In this document: positions 38,822 to 45,715 of the stretch, piece after piece
Numbering within the stretch: position 1 is the first letter of the stretch
Layout: the number at the start of each line of letters is the position of its first letter
Source of the DNA: Streptomyces sp. A0642
Lineage (GTDB): Bacteria; Actinomycetota; Actinomycetes; Streptomycetales; Streptomycetaceae
Length of the DNA: 64,000 nucleotides
Assembly: GCF_004795105.1 (NCBI RefSeq)
Contig: NZ_SSBL01000002.1
Coordinates: 558,001 to 622,000 of the forward strand
Direction of reading: 5' to 3'
Made by a program: the position numbers and the translations under genes
The notes under the pieces: generated by a model
The model's database searches: none
What the model saw: the letters and a program-made list of their open reading frames with translations, nothing else
Told to the model about the DNA's origin: nothing

Positions 38822-39988
38822 ATGTCCCTGGACCACCGGCTGACCGCCGAGCACGAGGAACTCCGACGCACCGTCGAGGAGTTCGCCCACGACGTGATCG
38901 CGCCGAAGATCGGCGACTTCTACGAGCGCCACGAGTTCCCGTACGAGATCGTGCGCGAGATGGGGCGGATGGGCCTGTTCGGGCTGCCGTTCCCGGAGGA
39001 GTACGGCGGGATGGGCGGCGACTACCTCGCGCTCGGCATCGCCCTGGAGGAGCTGGCCCGCGTCGACTCCTCGGTGGCGATCACCCTGGAGGCCGGGGTC
39101 TCGCTCGGCGCGATGCCGGTGTTCCGCTTCGGCACGGAGGAGCAGAAGCGGCGCTGGCTGCCGAGGCTCTGCTCGGGCGAGGCGCTCGGCGCGTTCGGCC
39201 TGACGGAGCCGGACGGCGGCTCGGACGCGGGCGGCACCCGCACGACGGCCGTGCGCGACGAGGCGACGGGCGAGTGGGTGATCAACGGCTCCAAGTGCTT
39301 CATCACCAACTCCGGTACGGACATCACCGAGTTGGTGACGGTCACGGCGGTGACCGGCCGCAAGGAGGACGGCGCCCCGCGCATCTCGTCGATCATCGTC
39401 CCGTCCGGCACCCCCGGCTTCACGGTCGCCGCCCCGTACTCCAAGGTCGGCTGGAACGCCTCGGACACCCGGGAGCTCTCCTTCACCGACGTGCGCGTCC
39501 CGCTGGAGAACCTGCTGGGCGAGGAGGGGCGCGGTTACGCGCAGTTCCTGCGGATCCTGGACGAGGGCCGGATCGCCATTTCGGCGCTCTCGACGGGCCT
39601 GGCGCAGGGCTGCGTGGACGAGTCGCTGAAGTACGCGGCCGAGCGCCACGCGTTCGGACGGCCGATCGGCTCCAACCAGGCGATCCAGTTCAAGATCGCC
39701 GACATGGAGATGCGGGCCCACATGGCACGGATCGGCTGGCGCGACGCGGCGTCCCGCCTGCTGGCGGGCGAGCCGTTCAAGAAGGAGGCGGCGATCGCCA
39801 AGCTGTACTCCTCGACGGTCGCGGTGGACAACGCCCGCGAGGCGACGCAGATCCACGGCGGCTACGGCTTCATGAACGAGTACCCGGTGGCGCGGATGTG
39901 GCGCGACTCGAAGATCCTGGAGATCGGCGAGGGCACGAGCGAGGTGCAGCGGATGCTGATCGCCCGGGAGCTGGGGATGTCGGCCTGA
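38822..39988 (+). CDS. acdH: Acyl-CoA dehydrogenase, isovaleryl-CoA type by context
   Basis: The product has 388 residues. Family motifs: FGLTEPDGGSDAG, KCFITNSG, IHGGYGFMNEYPVARMWRD and IGEGTSEVQR. The Glu of GEGT (about residue 371) is in the medium-chain catalytic position. The gene closes the leucine operon, seven bases after the HMG-CoA lyase stop with GGAG inside that gene. Its likely substrate is isovaleryl-CoA or isobutyryl/2-methylbutyryl-CoA; AcdH from S. coelicolor has been reported broad for branched substrates. Confidence 0.92.
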   Translation: MSLDHRLTAEHEELRRTVEEFAHDVIAPKIGDFYERHEFPYEIVREMGRMGLFGLPFPEEYGGMGGDYLALGIALEELARVDSSVAITLEAGVSLGAMPVFRFGTEEQKRRWLPRLCSGEALGAFGLTEPDGGSDAGGTRTTAVRDEATGEWVINGSKCFITNSGTDITELVTVTAVTGRKEDGAPRISSIIVPSGTPGFTVAAPYSKVGWNASDTRELSFTDVRVPLENLLGEEGRGYAQFLRILDEGRIAISALSTGLAQGCVDESLKYAAERHAFGRPIGSNQAIQFKIADMEMRAHMARIGWRDAASRLLAGEPFKKEAAIAKLYSSTVAVDNAREATQIHGGYGFMNEYPVARMWRDSKILEIGEGTSEVQRMLIARELGMSA

Positions 39989-40097
39989 CCCCGGGAGCCG
40001 GGGCACGGGCCTGACCTCGGAGCGGTGCACGGGCGGCGACGTGCACCGCCCCCGCAATTCGTTCGACAGCGGCAACCGGCTCCGGCAGAGTCGGTGC

Positions 40098-40739
40098 ATG
40101 AAGCACCGGCCCTGGCCCCTGTACGGGCTCCGCATCCGCACCCCGCGCCTCGAACTGCGCCTTCCGGACCTGGAGTTGCTGGGAGAGCTGTCCGCCGTCG
40201 CCGCCGGAGGGGTGCACGCCCCGGACGCCATGCCGTTCACCGTGCCCTGGACCGACTGCCCGCCCGGCGAGCGGGGCCGCGCGGTGTTCCAGCACGTGCT
40301 GGGCACGATCGCCGGGTGGCAGGAGTTCGACTGGGCGCTGAGCCTCGCGGTCCTGCACGAGGGCCGGGTCGTCGGGCGCCAGGATGTGACGTCGAAGAGC
40401 TTCTCGGTGACCCGCGAGGTGAGCACGGGGTCGTGGCTGGGGATCGCGCACCAGGGGTGGGGCATCGGCACCGAGATGCGGGCCGCCGCCCTGCACCTGG
40501 CGTTCGCCGGACTCGGCGCCGGCACGGCGGTCTCGGACGCGATGACCGACAACGCGCGCTCGCTGGGGGTCTCGCGGCGGCTCGGCTACCTGCCGGACGG
40601 ACTGACGGTCGCCACGCTGCGGGGCGAGCGCGTCACCCTCCAGCGGCTGCGCCTGGAGCGCGCGCGGTGGGAGGAGCACCGCACCGTCGCGGTCACGACC
40701 GAGGGGCTCGACGACTGCCGGGCGATGTTCGGCGCGTGA
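40098..40739 (+). CDS. GNAT family N-acetyltransferase (RimJ/RimL-like)
   Basis: A 213-residue acetyltransferase. The acetyl-CoA-binding strand-loop reads GIAHQGWGIGTEMRAAALHLA, with a Q/R-x-x-G-x-G/A pattern (QGWGIGTE) at about residue 120. N-terminal LRIRTPRLELRLPD is typical of RimJ/RimL-type proteins. The ATG at 40098 gives the usual N-terminus. The next gene overlaps its stop by four bases, so they are coupled. Confidence 0.9.
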   Translation: MKHRPWPLYGLRIRTPRLELRLPDLELLGELSAVAAGGVHAPDAMPFTVPWTDCPPGERGRAVFQHVLGTIAGWQEFDWALSLAVLHEGRVVGRQDVTSKSFSVTREVSTGSWLGIAHQGWGIGTEMRAAALHLAFAGLGAGTAVSDAMTDNARSLGVSRRLGYLPDGLTVATLRGERVTLQRLRLERARWEEHRTVAVTTEGLDDCRAMFGA

Positions 40740-41089
40740 GCCTGCTGGTGCACACCTACGTCCGGGGCGCGAGCGGCACGAGGTACTTCCTGGACGACCC
40801 CGATGACAACCTCGCCGGTTTCGAGAAGAGCCGGACCAAACTGTGGGGTTCACAGGCCGCGCGCGACCTCGGGGCCCGGTTCTTCCCGCAGTTGGCCGCC
40901 TCCGACCTGTACGTGGAGCCGGAGGACGCCCGCGCCTTCCTCGCCGAGTGCGATCTGCTGGGCGATCACCTCGCGGAACTCGGCGAGCACAGCGGCTACG
41001 GCGCCGACTACGTGCAGGCGCGACTGGCGAACATCAGGGAGGCCGCGGTGCGGGCCGTGGACGTGGGCGGCGGCGTCATCGTCTGGTGA
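40736..41089 (+). CDS. Unknown small protein coupled to the GNAT acetyltransferase
   Basis: A 117-residue acidic protein, start GTG at 40736 overlapping the acetyltransferase stop (GTGA). Opens LLVHTYVRGASGTRYF and contains a DDPDDN patch. No signal peptide or membrane helix and no recognised family. Its coupled position suggests it is a partner or the substrate of the acetyltransferase (inference). It ends 38 bp before an iron box. Confidence 0.7.
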   Translation: MSLLVHTYVRGASGTRYFLDDPDDNLAGFEKSRTKLWGSQAARDLGARFFPQLAASDLYVEPEDARAFLAECDLLGDHLAELGEHSGYGADYVQARLANIREAAVRAVDVGGGVIVW

Positions 41090-41127
41090 CCGGCAACGGG
41101 GGCCCTCGGCGGCCTCGACAAGTCGTG

Positions 41128-41142
41128 AGGTTAGGCTAACCT
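41128..41142. promoter_or_regulatory. Iron box (DmdR/IdeR operator)
   Basis: AGGTTAGGCTAACCT is a near-perfect palindrome matching the core of the actinobacterial iron box TTAGGTTAGGCTAACCTAA. It lies 55 bp upstream of the siderophore-binding lipoprotein start, so iron-dependent repression of the next two genes is expected. Confidence 0.85.
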
Positions 41143-41196
41143 TCCCTCGAACTTGTCATCGGCCGGTCTCCGGCTCGTACGAAAGCGGACTCCGTC

Positions 41197-42228
41197 ATGC
41201 GCACTGCCCGAGTGTCCCGTCCCACCCGCCGCGGCCTGCTGGCCATGGGCGGCGCCGTCGGCCTGGGAGCCGTCCTCGCGGCCTGTGGTGACGGCGACTC
41301 GAAGGACTCCGGCTCCACCGGCTCCAAGAGCGCCGAGGCCGGCCCGTGGAGCTTCAAGGACGACCGCGGGCAGACCGCCGAGGCCACGTCGGCGCCGAAG
41401 AACATCGTCGCCTTCACCGGTGTCGCCGCCGCGCTCCACGACTACGGCGTCGAGGTCAAGGCCGTCTTCGGGCCCACGAAGACCAAGGACGGCAAGGCCG
41501 ATGTGCAGGCCGGTGACCTCGACGTCAGCAAGGTCGAGATCCTGGGCAACGTCTGGGGCGAGTTCAACGTCGAGAAGTACGCGGCACTCGGCCCCGACCT
41601 GCTGGTGACCGCGATGTGGGAGAAGGACGCCCTCTGGTACGTGCCGGACGCGTCCAAGGACAAGATCCTCAAGCTCGCCCCGAGCGTCGCCCTGTGGGCG
41701 GCCCAGACCACCATCCCCAAGGCGATCCAGCGGCACGAGGACCTCGCCGCCTCACTCGGCGCCGACGTGCAGGCCAAAGCGGTCACGGACGCGAAGGCCC
41801 GCTTCGAGAAGGCCGCGGCCCGGCTGCGCGCCGCCGCGAAGTCCAAGCCGAACATCAAGGTGATGGTCGGCTCGGCCAGCCAGGACCTCTTCTACGTCTC
41901 GCTCGCCAAGACGTCCGCGGACACCCTGTACTTCCAGGAGCTGGGCGTGAAGTTCGTCGAGCCGAAGGTGAACGCGGCCGGCTTCTTCGAGGAGCTGAGC
42001 TGGGAGAACGTCGACAAGTACGACGCCGACATCATCATGATGGACAACCGGTCCTCGGCCCTGCAGCCCGCCGCCCTGACCTCCAAGCCGACCTGGGCCC
42101 AGCTGCCCGCGGTCAAGGCCGGCCAGGTCGTGCCGCGCACCACCGAGCCGATCTACAGCTACGACAAGTGCGCGCCGATCCTCGAAGACCTCGCGAAGGC
42201 CATCGAGGACGCGAAGAAGGTCGCCTGA
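41197..42228 (+). CDS. desE: Ferrioxamine-type siderophore-binding lipoprotein (DesE-like)
   Basis: The product has 343 residues. The N-terminus has twin Arg (TRRGLLAMGG), a hydrophobic core and the lipobox LAAC, so it is a lipoprotein, probably Tat-exported. The class III/cluster-A-2 solute-binding fold is seen as PKNIVAFTG, LLVTAMWEKDA and the long helix with KARFEKAAARL. By position and order it is the orthologue of S. coelicolor desE (SCO2780), which delivers ferrioxamines to an ABC importer; no permease is nearby. It is under the iron box and precedes a siderophore-interacting protein. Confidence 0.88.
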   Translation: MRTARVSRPTRRGLLAMGGAVGLGAVLAACGDGDSKDSGSTGSKSAEAGPWSFKDDRGQTAEATSAPKNIVAFTGVAAALHDYGVEVKAVFGPTKTKDGKADVQAGDLDVSKVEILGNVWGEFNVEKYAALGPDLLVTAMWEKDALWYVPDASKDKILKLAPSVALWAAQTTIPKAIQRHEDLAASLGADVQAKAVTDAKARFEKAAARLRAAAKSKPNIKVMVGSASQDLFYVSLAKTSADTLYFQELGVKFVEPKVNAAGFFEELSWENVDKYDADIIMMDNRSSALQPAALTSKPTWAQLPAVKAGQVVPRTTEPIYSYDKCAPILEDLAKAIEDAKKVA

Positions 42229-42230
42229 CC

Positions 42231-43091
42231 ATGACGACCGCCGCCGGTGTCGAGCCCTTCCGGCTGTTCCGGCTGACCGTCCTGCGCACCGAACGGCTGG
42301 GGCCGTCCATGCTCCGGATCACCTTCGGCGGCCCGGGGCTCGACGGATTCGCCTCCGGGGGCCGCGATCAGAGCCTGTCGCTGTTCCTGCCGCACCCCGG
42401 ACAGCCGGAACCAGTCGTTCCGGTCGATAACGAGGGCAACTGGTTCGGCGCCTGGCGCGCACTTCCGGCCGATGTGCGGGCGGTGCTGCGTTCGTACACG
42501 GTCCGCGCGCAGCGCCGCACCGCCGGCGGTCCGGCCACCGAGGTGGACATCGATTTCGCGCTCCACGAGGACGGCGGTCCGGCCTGCCGCTGGGCCGCCG
42601 CCGCCTCGCCGGGCGACGTCATCAAGGCGCTCGGCCCGGCCGTCGAGGACAACACGGCCGTCCGCTTCCGCCCGCCCGAGGACACCGACTGGGTGCTGAT
42701 CTGGGCCGACGAGACGGCGCTGCCCGCCGCGACGGCCGCCCTGGAGTGGCTGCCCTCCCGGCTGCGCGCCCGGGTCTGGCTGGAAGTCCCGCACACCGGG
42801 GACCGCAGGGCGGTCGACACCGCGGCCGAGGCCCGGATCGACTGGCTGGTGCGGGAGGAGGCGGGCACCCCGGACGCCGTGGAGGCCGTGCGGGCGGCCG
42901 AACTGCCCGAGGGGACCCCGTACGTCTGGATCGCGGGCGAGGCGTCAACGGTGCGGGGGCTGCGCCGGCATCTGGTGCGCGAGCGCGGCATCGACCGCAA
43001 GCGGGTGACGTTCGTGGGCTACTGGCGCCGCGGCCTGAGCGAGGAACAGCTCCGCGAGGAAGCGGAAGCCGCCGCGCCGTCGGACGACTGA
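42231..43091 (+). CDS. Siderophore-interacting protein (FAD-dependent ferric-siderophore reductase)
   Basis: The product has 286 residues of the ViuB/SIP family. An N-terminal FAD-binding barrel (LRSYTVRA, about residue 85) is followed by an NAD(P)-binding part (LIWADETALPAATAALEWLP, IAGEASTVRGLRR, FVGYWRRG). It reduces imported ferri-siderophore and releases iron in the cytosol. The ATG is two bases after the desE stop, so it shares the iron-box transcript; it matches SCO2781/desF by order. In S. coelicolor desABCD follow; here a repeat patch follows. Confidence 0.9.
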   Translation: MTTAAGVEPFRLFRLTVLRTERLGPSMLRITFGGPGLDGFASGGRDQSLSLFLPHPGQPEPVVPVDNEGNWFGAWRALPADVRAVLRSYTVRAQRRTAGGPATEVDIDFALHEDGGPACRWAAAASPGDVIKALGPAVEDNTAVRFRPPEDTDWVLIWADETALPAATAALEWLPSRLRARVWLEVPHTGDRRAVDTAAEARIDWLVREEAGTPDAVEAVRAAELPEGTPYVWIAGEASTVRGLRRHLVRERGIDRKRVTFVGYWRRGLSEEQLREEAEAAAPSDD

Positions 43092-43142
43092 CCTCGCCCG
43101 GCCCACCGAGCCCGCCCGGCCCGTCAGCCGTCAGCCGTCAGG

Positions 43143-43330
43143 CCATGGGGGACGCCCTTGACCGCCCGTCAGGCGATGGGGGACGTCCTCAACCGCCCGC
43201 CCTGCGAGTGGGGACGCCCTTGACCGCCCGCCCGGCGGTTGAGGACGTCCTTGACCGCGCGTCCGGTGATTGAGGACGTCCCTCGACCGCCCGCCCGGCT
43301 ATCGCGGACGTCTTTGACCGCCCCGCCCGG
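43143..43330. repeat. Six tandem 31-32 bp repeats at the expected desABCD site
   Basis: Units begin at 43143, 43174, 43205, 43236, 43267 and 43299. Each contains a GGGGACG[CT]CCTTGACCG-like core followed by CCCG. Units diverge by about 20-30 per cent. There are no spacers, so it is not a CRISPR. Similar sequence is a common Streptomyces intergenic repeat (from memory). Confidence 0.75.
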
Positions 43331-43369
43331 GGCCGAGGGCGCCCACGCCCCCGCCCCGGGCGGGCCCGC

Positions 43370-45031
43370 TCACCCCGCGGCAGCCGGCTCCGCCGGCCAC
43401 GGCACCTGGGGCGACCGGTAGTAGTCGATCCCCAGCGCGGTGAACCGCGGGCCGAGCGCCGCGAGCCGCACCTTGTACGTGTCCCAGTCGTGCGTCTCGG
43501 CCGGCGACCAGCCCAGCTCCGCCGCCCCGGGCAGCCGCGGGAAGGCCATCACGTCGATGTCGTCGCTGTCGGTCAGCGTCTCGGCCCAGATCGGCGCCTC
43601 GACCCCGAGCACCGCGTCCGCCGGGGTGTCGGCGAGGTAGGTCGCCGGATCCCAGTCGTACGACCGCTGCACCTCGACCAGACCGGCCCACTTCAGGCCC
43701 AGCACCGTCTGCTCGTTGTACTTCATGTCGAGGTAGACCCGGTCCGCGGGCGACAGCACCAGCTTGGTGCCCTTCTTCGCCGCGTCCGCCACCTTCTGAC
43801 GGTCCGCCGCGCTGGTCCGGTCGTAGCCCCAGTACTGGGCGACCGCGCCCGCGACCGGCGTGGCCCCGGTGAGCTGGTGCCAGCCCATCACGGTCTTGCC
43901 GTACTTCCCGACGATGGCCTGCGCGCGCTCCATGATCCTGGCGTAGTCCTCGTGACTGGTGGAGTGCGCCTCGTCACCGCCGATGTGGATGTACCGGCCG
44001 GGGGTCAGAGCGGCCAGTTCCCGGATGACGTCGTCGATGAACTGGTACGTGACGTCCTTGGCCGCGCACAGCGAGCTGAAGCCGACCTTGATGCCCGTGT
44101 AGAGCGGCGGCGCGACGCCGTCGCAGTTCAGCTCCGCGTACGAGGCGAGCGCGGCGTTGGTGTGGCCGGGCATGTCGATCTCCGGCACCAGCTCGAGGTG
44201 GCGGGAGGCCGCGTACCGGACGATCTCCTGGTACTGGCTCTTGGTGTAGTACCCGCCCGGGCCGCCGCCCACCTCCGTGGAGCCCCCGTACGTGGCCAGC
44301 CTCGGCCAGGAGTCGACGGCGATCCGCCAGCCCTGGTCGTCGGAGAGGTGCAGGTGGAAGGTGTTCATCTTGTACAGGGCGATCTGGTCGATGTAGCGCT
44401 TGACCTCGTCGACCGAGAAGAAGTGCCGTGAGACGTCGAGCATGGCGCCCCGGTAGGCGTAGCGCGGCTTGTCGGTGACGCTTCCGCCCGCGACCTTCCA
44501 CGGGCCCTTCTGGCGGCTGTCGCTCTCCACCTGGGCGGGCAGGAGCTGACGCAGCGTCTGGACGCCGTGGAAGAGCCCTGCGGGCTTGCGGGCGGTGATG
44601 GTCACGGAGCCGCGCCCCGAGGTGAGGGTGTAGCCCTCGTCGCCCAGTTCGCCCTCGCCGGACCGGAGCCGGAGGCGGATGCCGTTGGGGCCGGCCCGGC
44701 CGGTGACCGGCAGGGAGTATCCCGTGGAGGGGCGCAGCACGCCCGCCAGGTACTCGCCGATCCTGCGGACCTCGCCGGACGAGCCGTCGACGCGGATCCT
44801 CGTGGCACTCGTGAGGGAGTACGGGGATCCGCCGGGTCTCACGGAGGCGGGGGCGGGCACGACCTGGCCCAGGGGCCGGGGGGCCGACGCCGCGGCGTCC
44901 CCGCCCGCCGCGGACGCCGTGGGAACCGCGCAGGCGGTGGAGACGCCGGCCGCCGTGACGAGGAGCAGCGAGCCGAGAAGTCGGGGCAGAACACGGGGAA
45001 GAACACGGTGCCGCGGCATGTGCAGTCTCAC
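43370..45031 (-). CDS. Secreted beta-N-acetylhexosaminidase, GH20
   Basis: The product has 553 residues. A signal region (LPRLLGSLLLVTAAGVSTA) precedes a GH20b-type domain 2 and the catalytic TIM barrel with HIGGDEAH (about residue 352), the Asp-Glu pair of substrate-assisted hydrolysis. A STGYSLPVTG stretch lies in domain 2. It releases GlcNAc from chitobiose/chitin ends outside the cell. It matches the order and type of S. coelicolor SCO2786. The GTG at 45031 with AAGGGA seven bases upstream is preferred; the ATG at 45019 is the alternative. Confidence 0.92.
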   Translation of the reverse strand: MRLHMPRHRVLPRVLPRLLGSLLLVTAAGVSTACAVPTASAAGGDAAASAPRPLGQVVPAPASVRPGGSPYSLTSATRIRVDGSSGEVRRIGEYLAGVLRPSTGYSLPVTGRAGPNGIRLRLRSGEGELGDEGYTLTSGRGSVTITARKPAGLFHGVQTLRQLLPAQVESDSRQKGPWKVAGGSVTDKPRYAYRGAMLDVSRHFFSVDEVKRYIDQIALYKMNTFHLHLSDDQGWRIAVDSWPRLATYGGSTEVGGGPGGYYTKSQYQEIVRYAASRHLELVPEIDMPGHTNAALASYAELNCDGVAPPLYTGIKVGFSSLCAAKDVTYQFIDDVIRELAALTPGRYIHIGGDEAHSTSHEDYARIMERAQAIVGKYGKTVMGWHQLTGATPVAGAVAQYWGYDRTSAADRQKVADAAKKGTKLVLSPADRVYLDMKYNEQTVLGLKWAGLVEVQRSYDWDPATYLADTPADAVLGVEAPIWAETLTDSDDIDVMAFPRLPGAAELGWSPAETHDWDTYKVRLAALGPRFTALGIDYYRSPQVPWPAEPAAAG

Positions 45032-45047
45032 AGCCGGATCCCTTTCT

Positions 45048-45063
45048 ACTGGTTCACACCTGG
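45048..45063. promoter_or_regulatory. Weak DasR-type (dre) candidate upstream of GH20 gene
   Basis: ACTGGTTCACACCTGG matches the dre consensus ACTGGTCTAGACCAGT at 11 of 16 positions, with a perfect left half. It sits 16 bp upstream of the hexosaminidase start, near the ribosome-binding site. Confidence 0.3.
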
Positions 45064-45302
45064 ATCTCCTGACCATTCGCACCGTCGCCATGCGTACCGC
45101 GCGCCTCACGGACGGTCAAGGTGTAGACCTCTTCCCGCATCGTCCGGGCCCGAACCTGGCCGACCGTCCGGGGCACCTGGCCGGATTCATCCCGTCGGCC
45201 CCGGGAGCCCGCCCGCCGAGTGGAGCTGGGGAGGCCCGAGGGCCCGGTTCTGGGCTCCCGAATCGCCCAGAACGGAAAAATGAGCGTCACTCGCCCGCAC
45301 TT

Positions 45303-45320
45303 CTGCCCGATATCGGGCAG
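45303..45320. promoter_or_regulatory. Perfect 18-bp palindrome upstream of hypothetical gene
   Basis: CTGCCCGATATCGGGCAG is fully palindromic and lies 40 bp upstream of the next gene's proposed start, directly before a putative -35 box. It is a strong operator candidate; the protein that binds it is unknown. Confidence 0.6.
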
Positions 45321-45325
45321 GATTG

Positions 45326-45354
45326 TTGCGCCGGAGCCCCTTCCGCCGCAATAT
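45326..45354 (+). promoter_or_regulatory. Putative promoter giving a leaderless transcript
   Basis: TTGCGC (45326-45331) and CAATAT (45349-45354) are separated by 17 bp. A start about 7 bp downstream falls on the GTG at 45361, so the mRNA would be leaderless. Confidence 0.4.
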
Positions 45355-45360
45355 CGACGA

Positions 45361-45636
45361 GTGCTCGAACGCCGCTCGTCGTACGACGACCTCATTGACC
45401 ACCTGGTGCGCAGCACCGCGCTCCCACGCGGTGAGGCGGCCCGGGTGATCCTCGACGTCCTGGCCTACTTCGACGAGACGACCGACGCCTTCGTCCGCCG
45501 CCGCCACCGCGAGCTCCAGTCCGGCGGCCTGGTGAACACGGAGATCTTCGAACGGATCTCGGCCGAGCTGCCGCACCGGGCGGTCGCTCCGCCGGAGCTC
45601 TCGCTCCGCCAGCTGCGCCGCATCGTCTACGGCTGA
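45361..45636 (+). CDS. Conserved hypothetical protein (small helical)
   Basis: A 91-residue protein in this start choice, rich in helix-forming charged residues: ERRSSYDDLIDHLVRSTALP near the start, then FVRRRHRELQS and a C-terminal LRQLRRIVYG. It resembles a small conserved Streptomyces protein from the glmS neighbourhood but no function is known. A longer frame to 45280 exists but would run through the palindrome and promoter, so the GTG at 45361 is preferred. Located between the divergent GH20 gene and glmS. Confidence 0.6.
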   Translation: MLERRSSYDDLIDHLVRSTALPRGEAARVILDVLAYFDETTDAFVRRRHRELQSGGLVNTEIFERISAELPHRAVAPPELSLRQLRRIVYG

Positions 45637-45715
45637 GACCGGCGGACCACCGGCCCGCGGCCGGGCACCCACTTACTTGCTTGTACCTGTACGTCGATGG
45701 AGGGGCAGAGACTCT

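Noticed and set aside
43143..43330. CRISPR array
   Set aside because: The 31-bp units follow each other without unique spacers and there are no cas genes in the window.
45220..45360. Longer N-terminus for the hypothetical protein before glmS
   Set aside because: It would place coding sequence across an 18-bp palindrome and a promoter-like -35/-10 pair; the shorter GTG start is preferred, though not proven.
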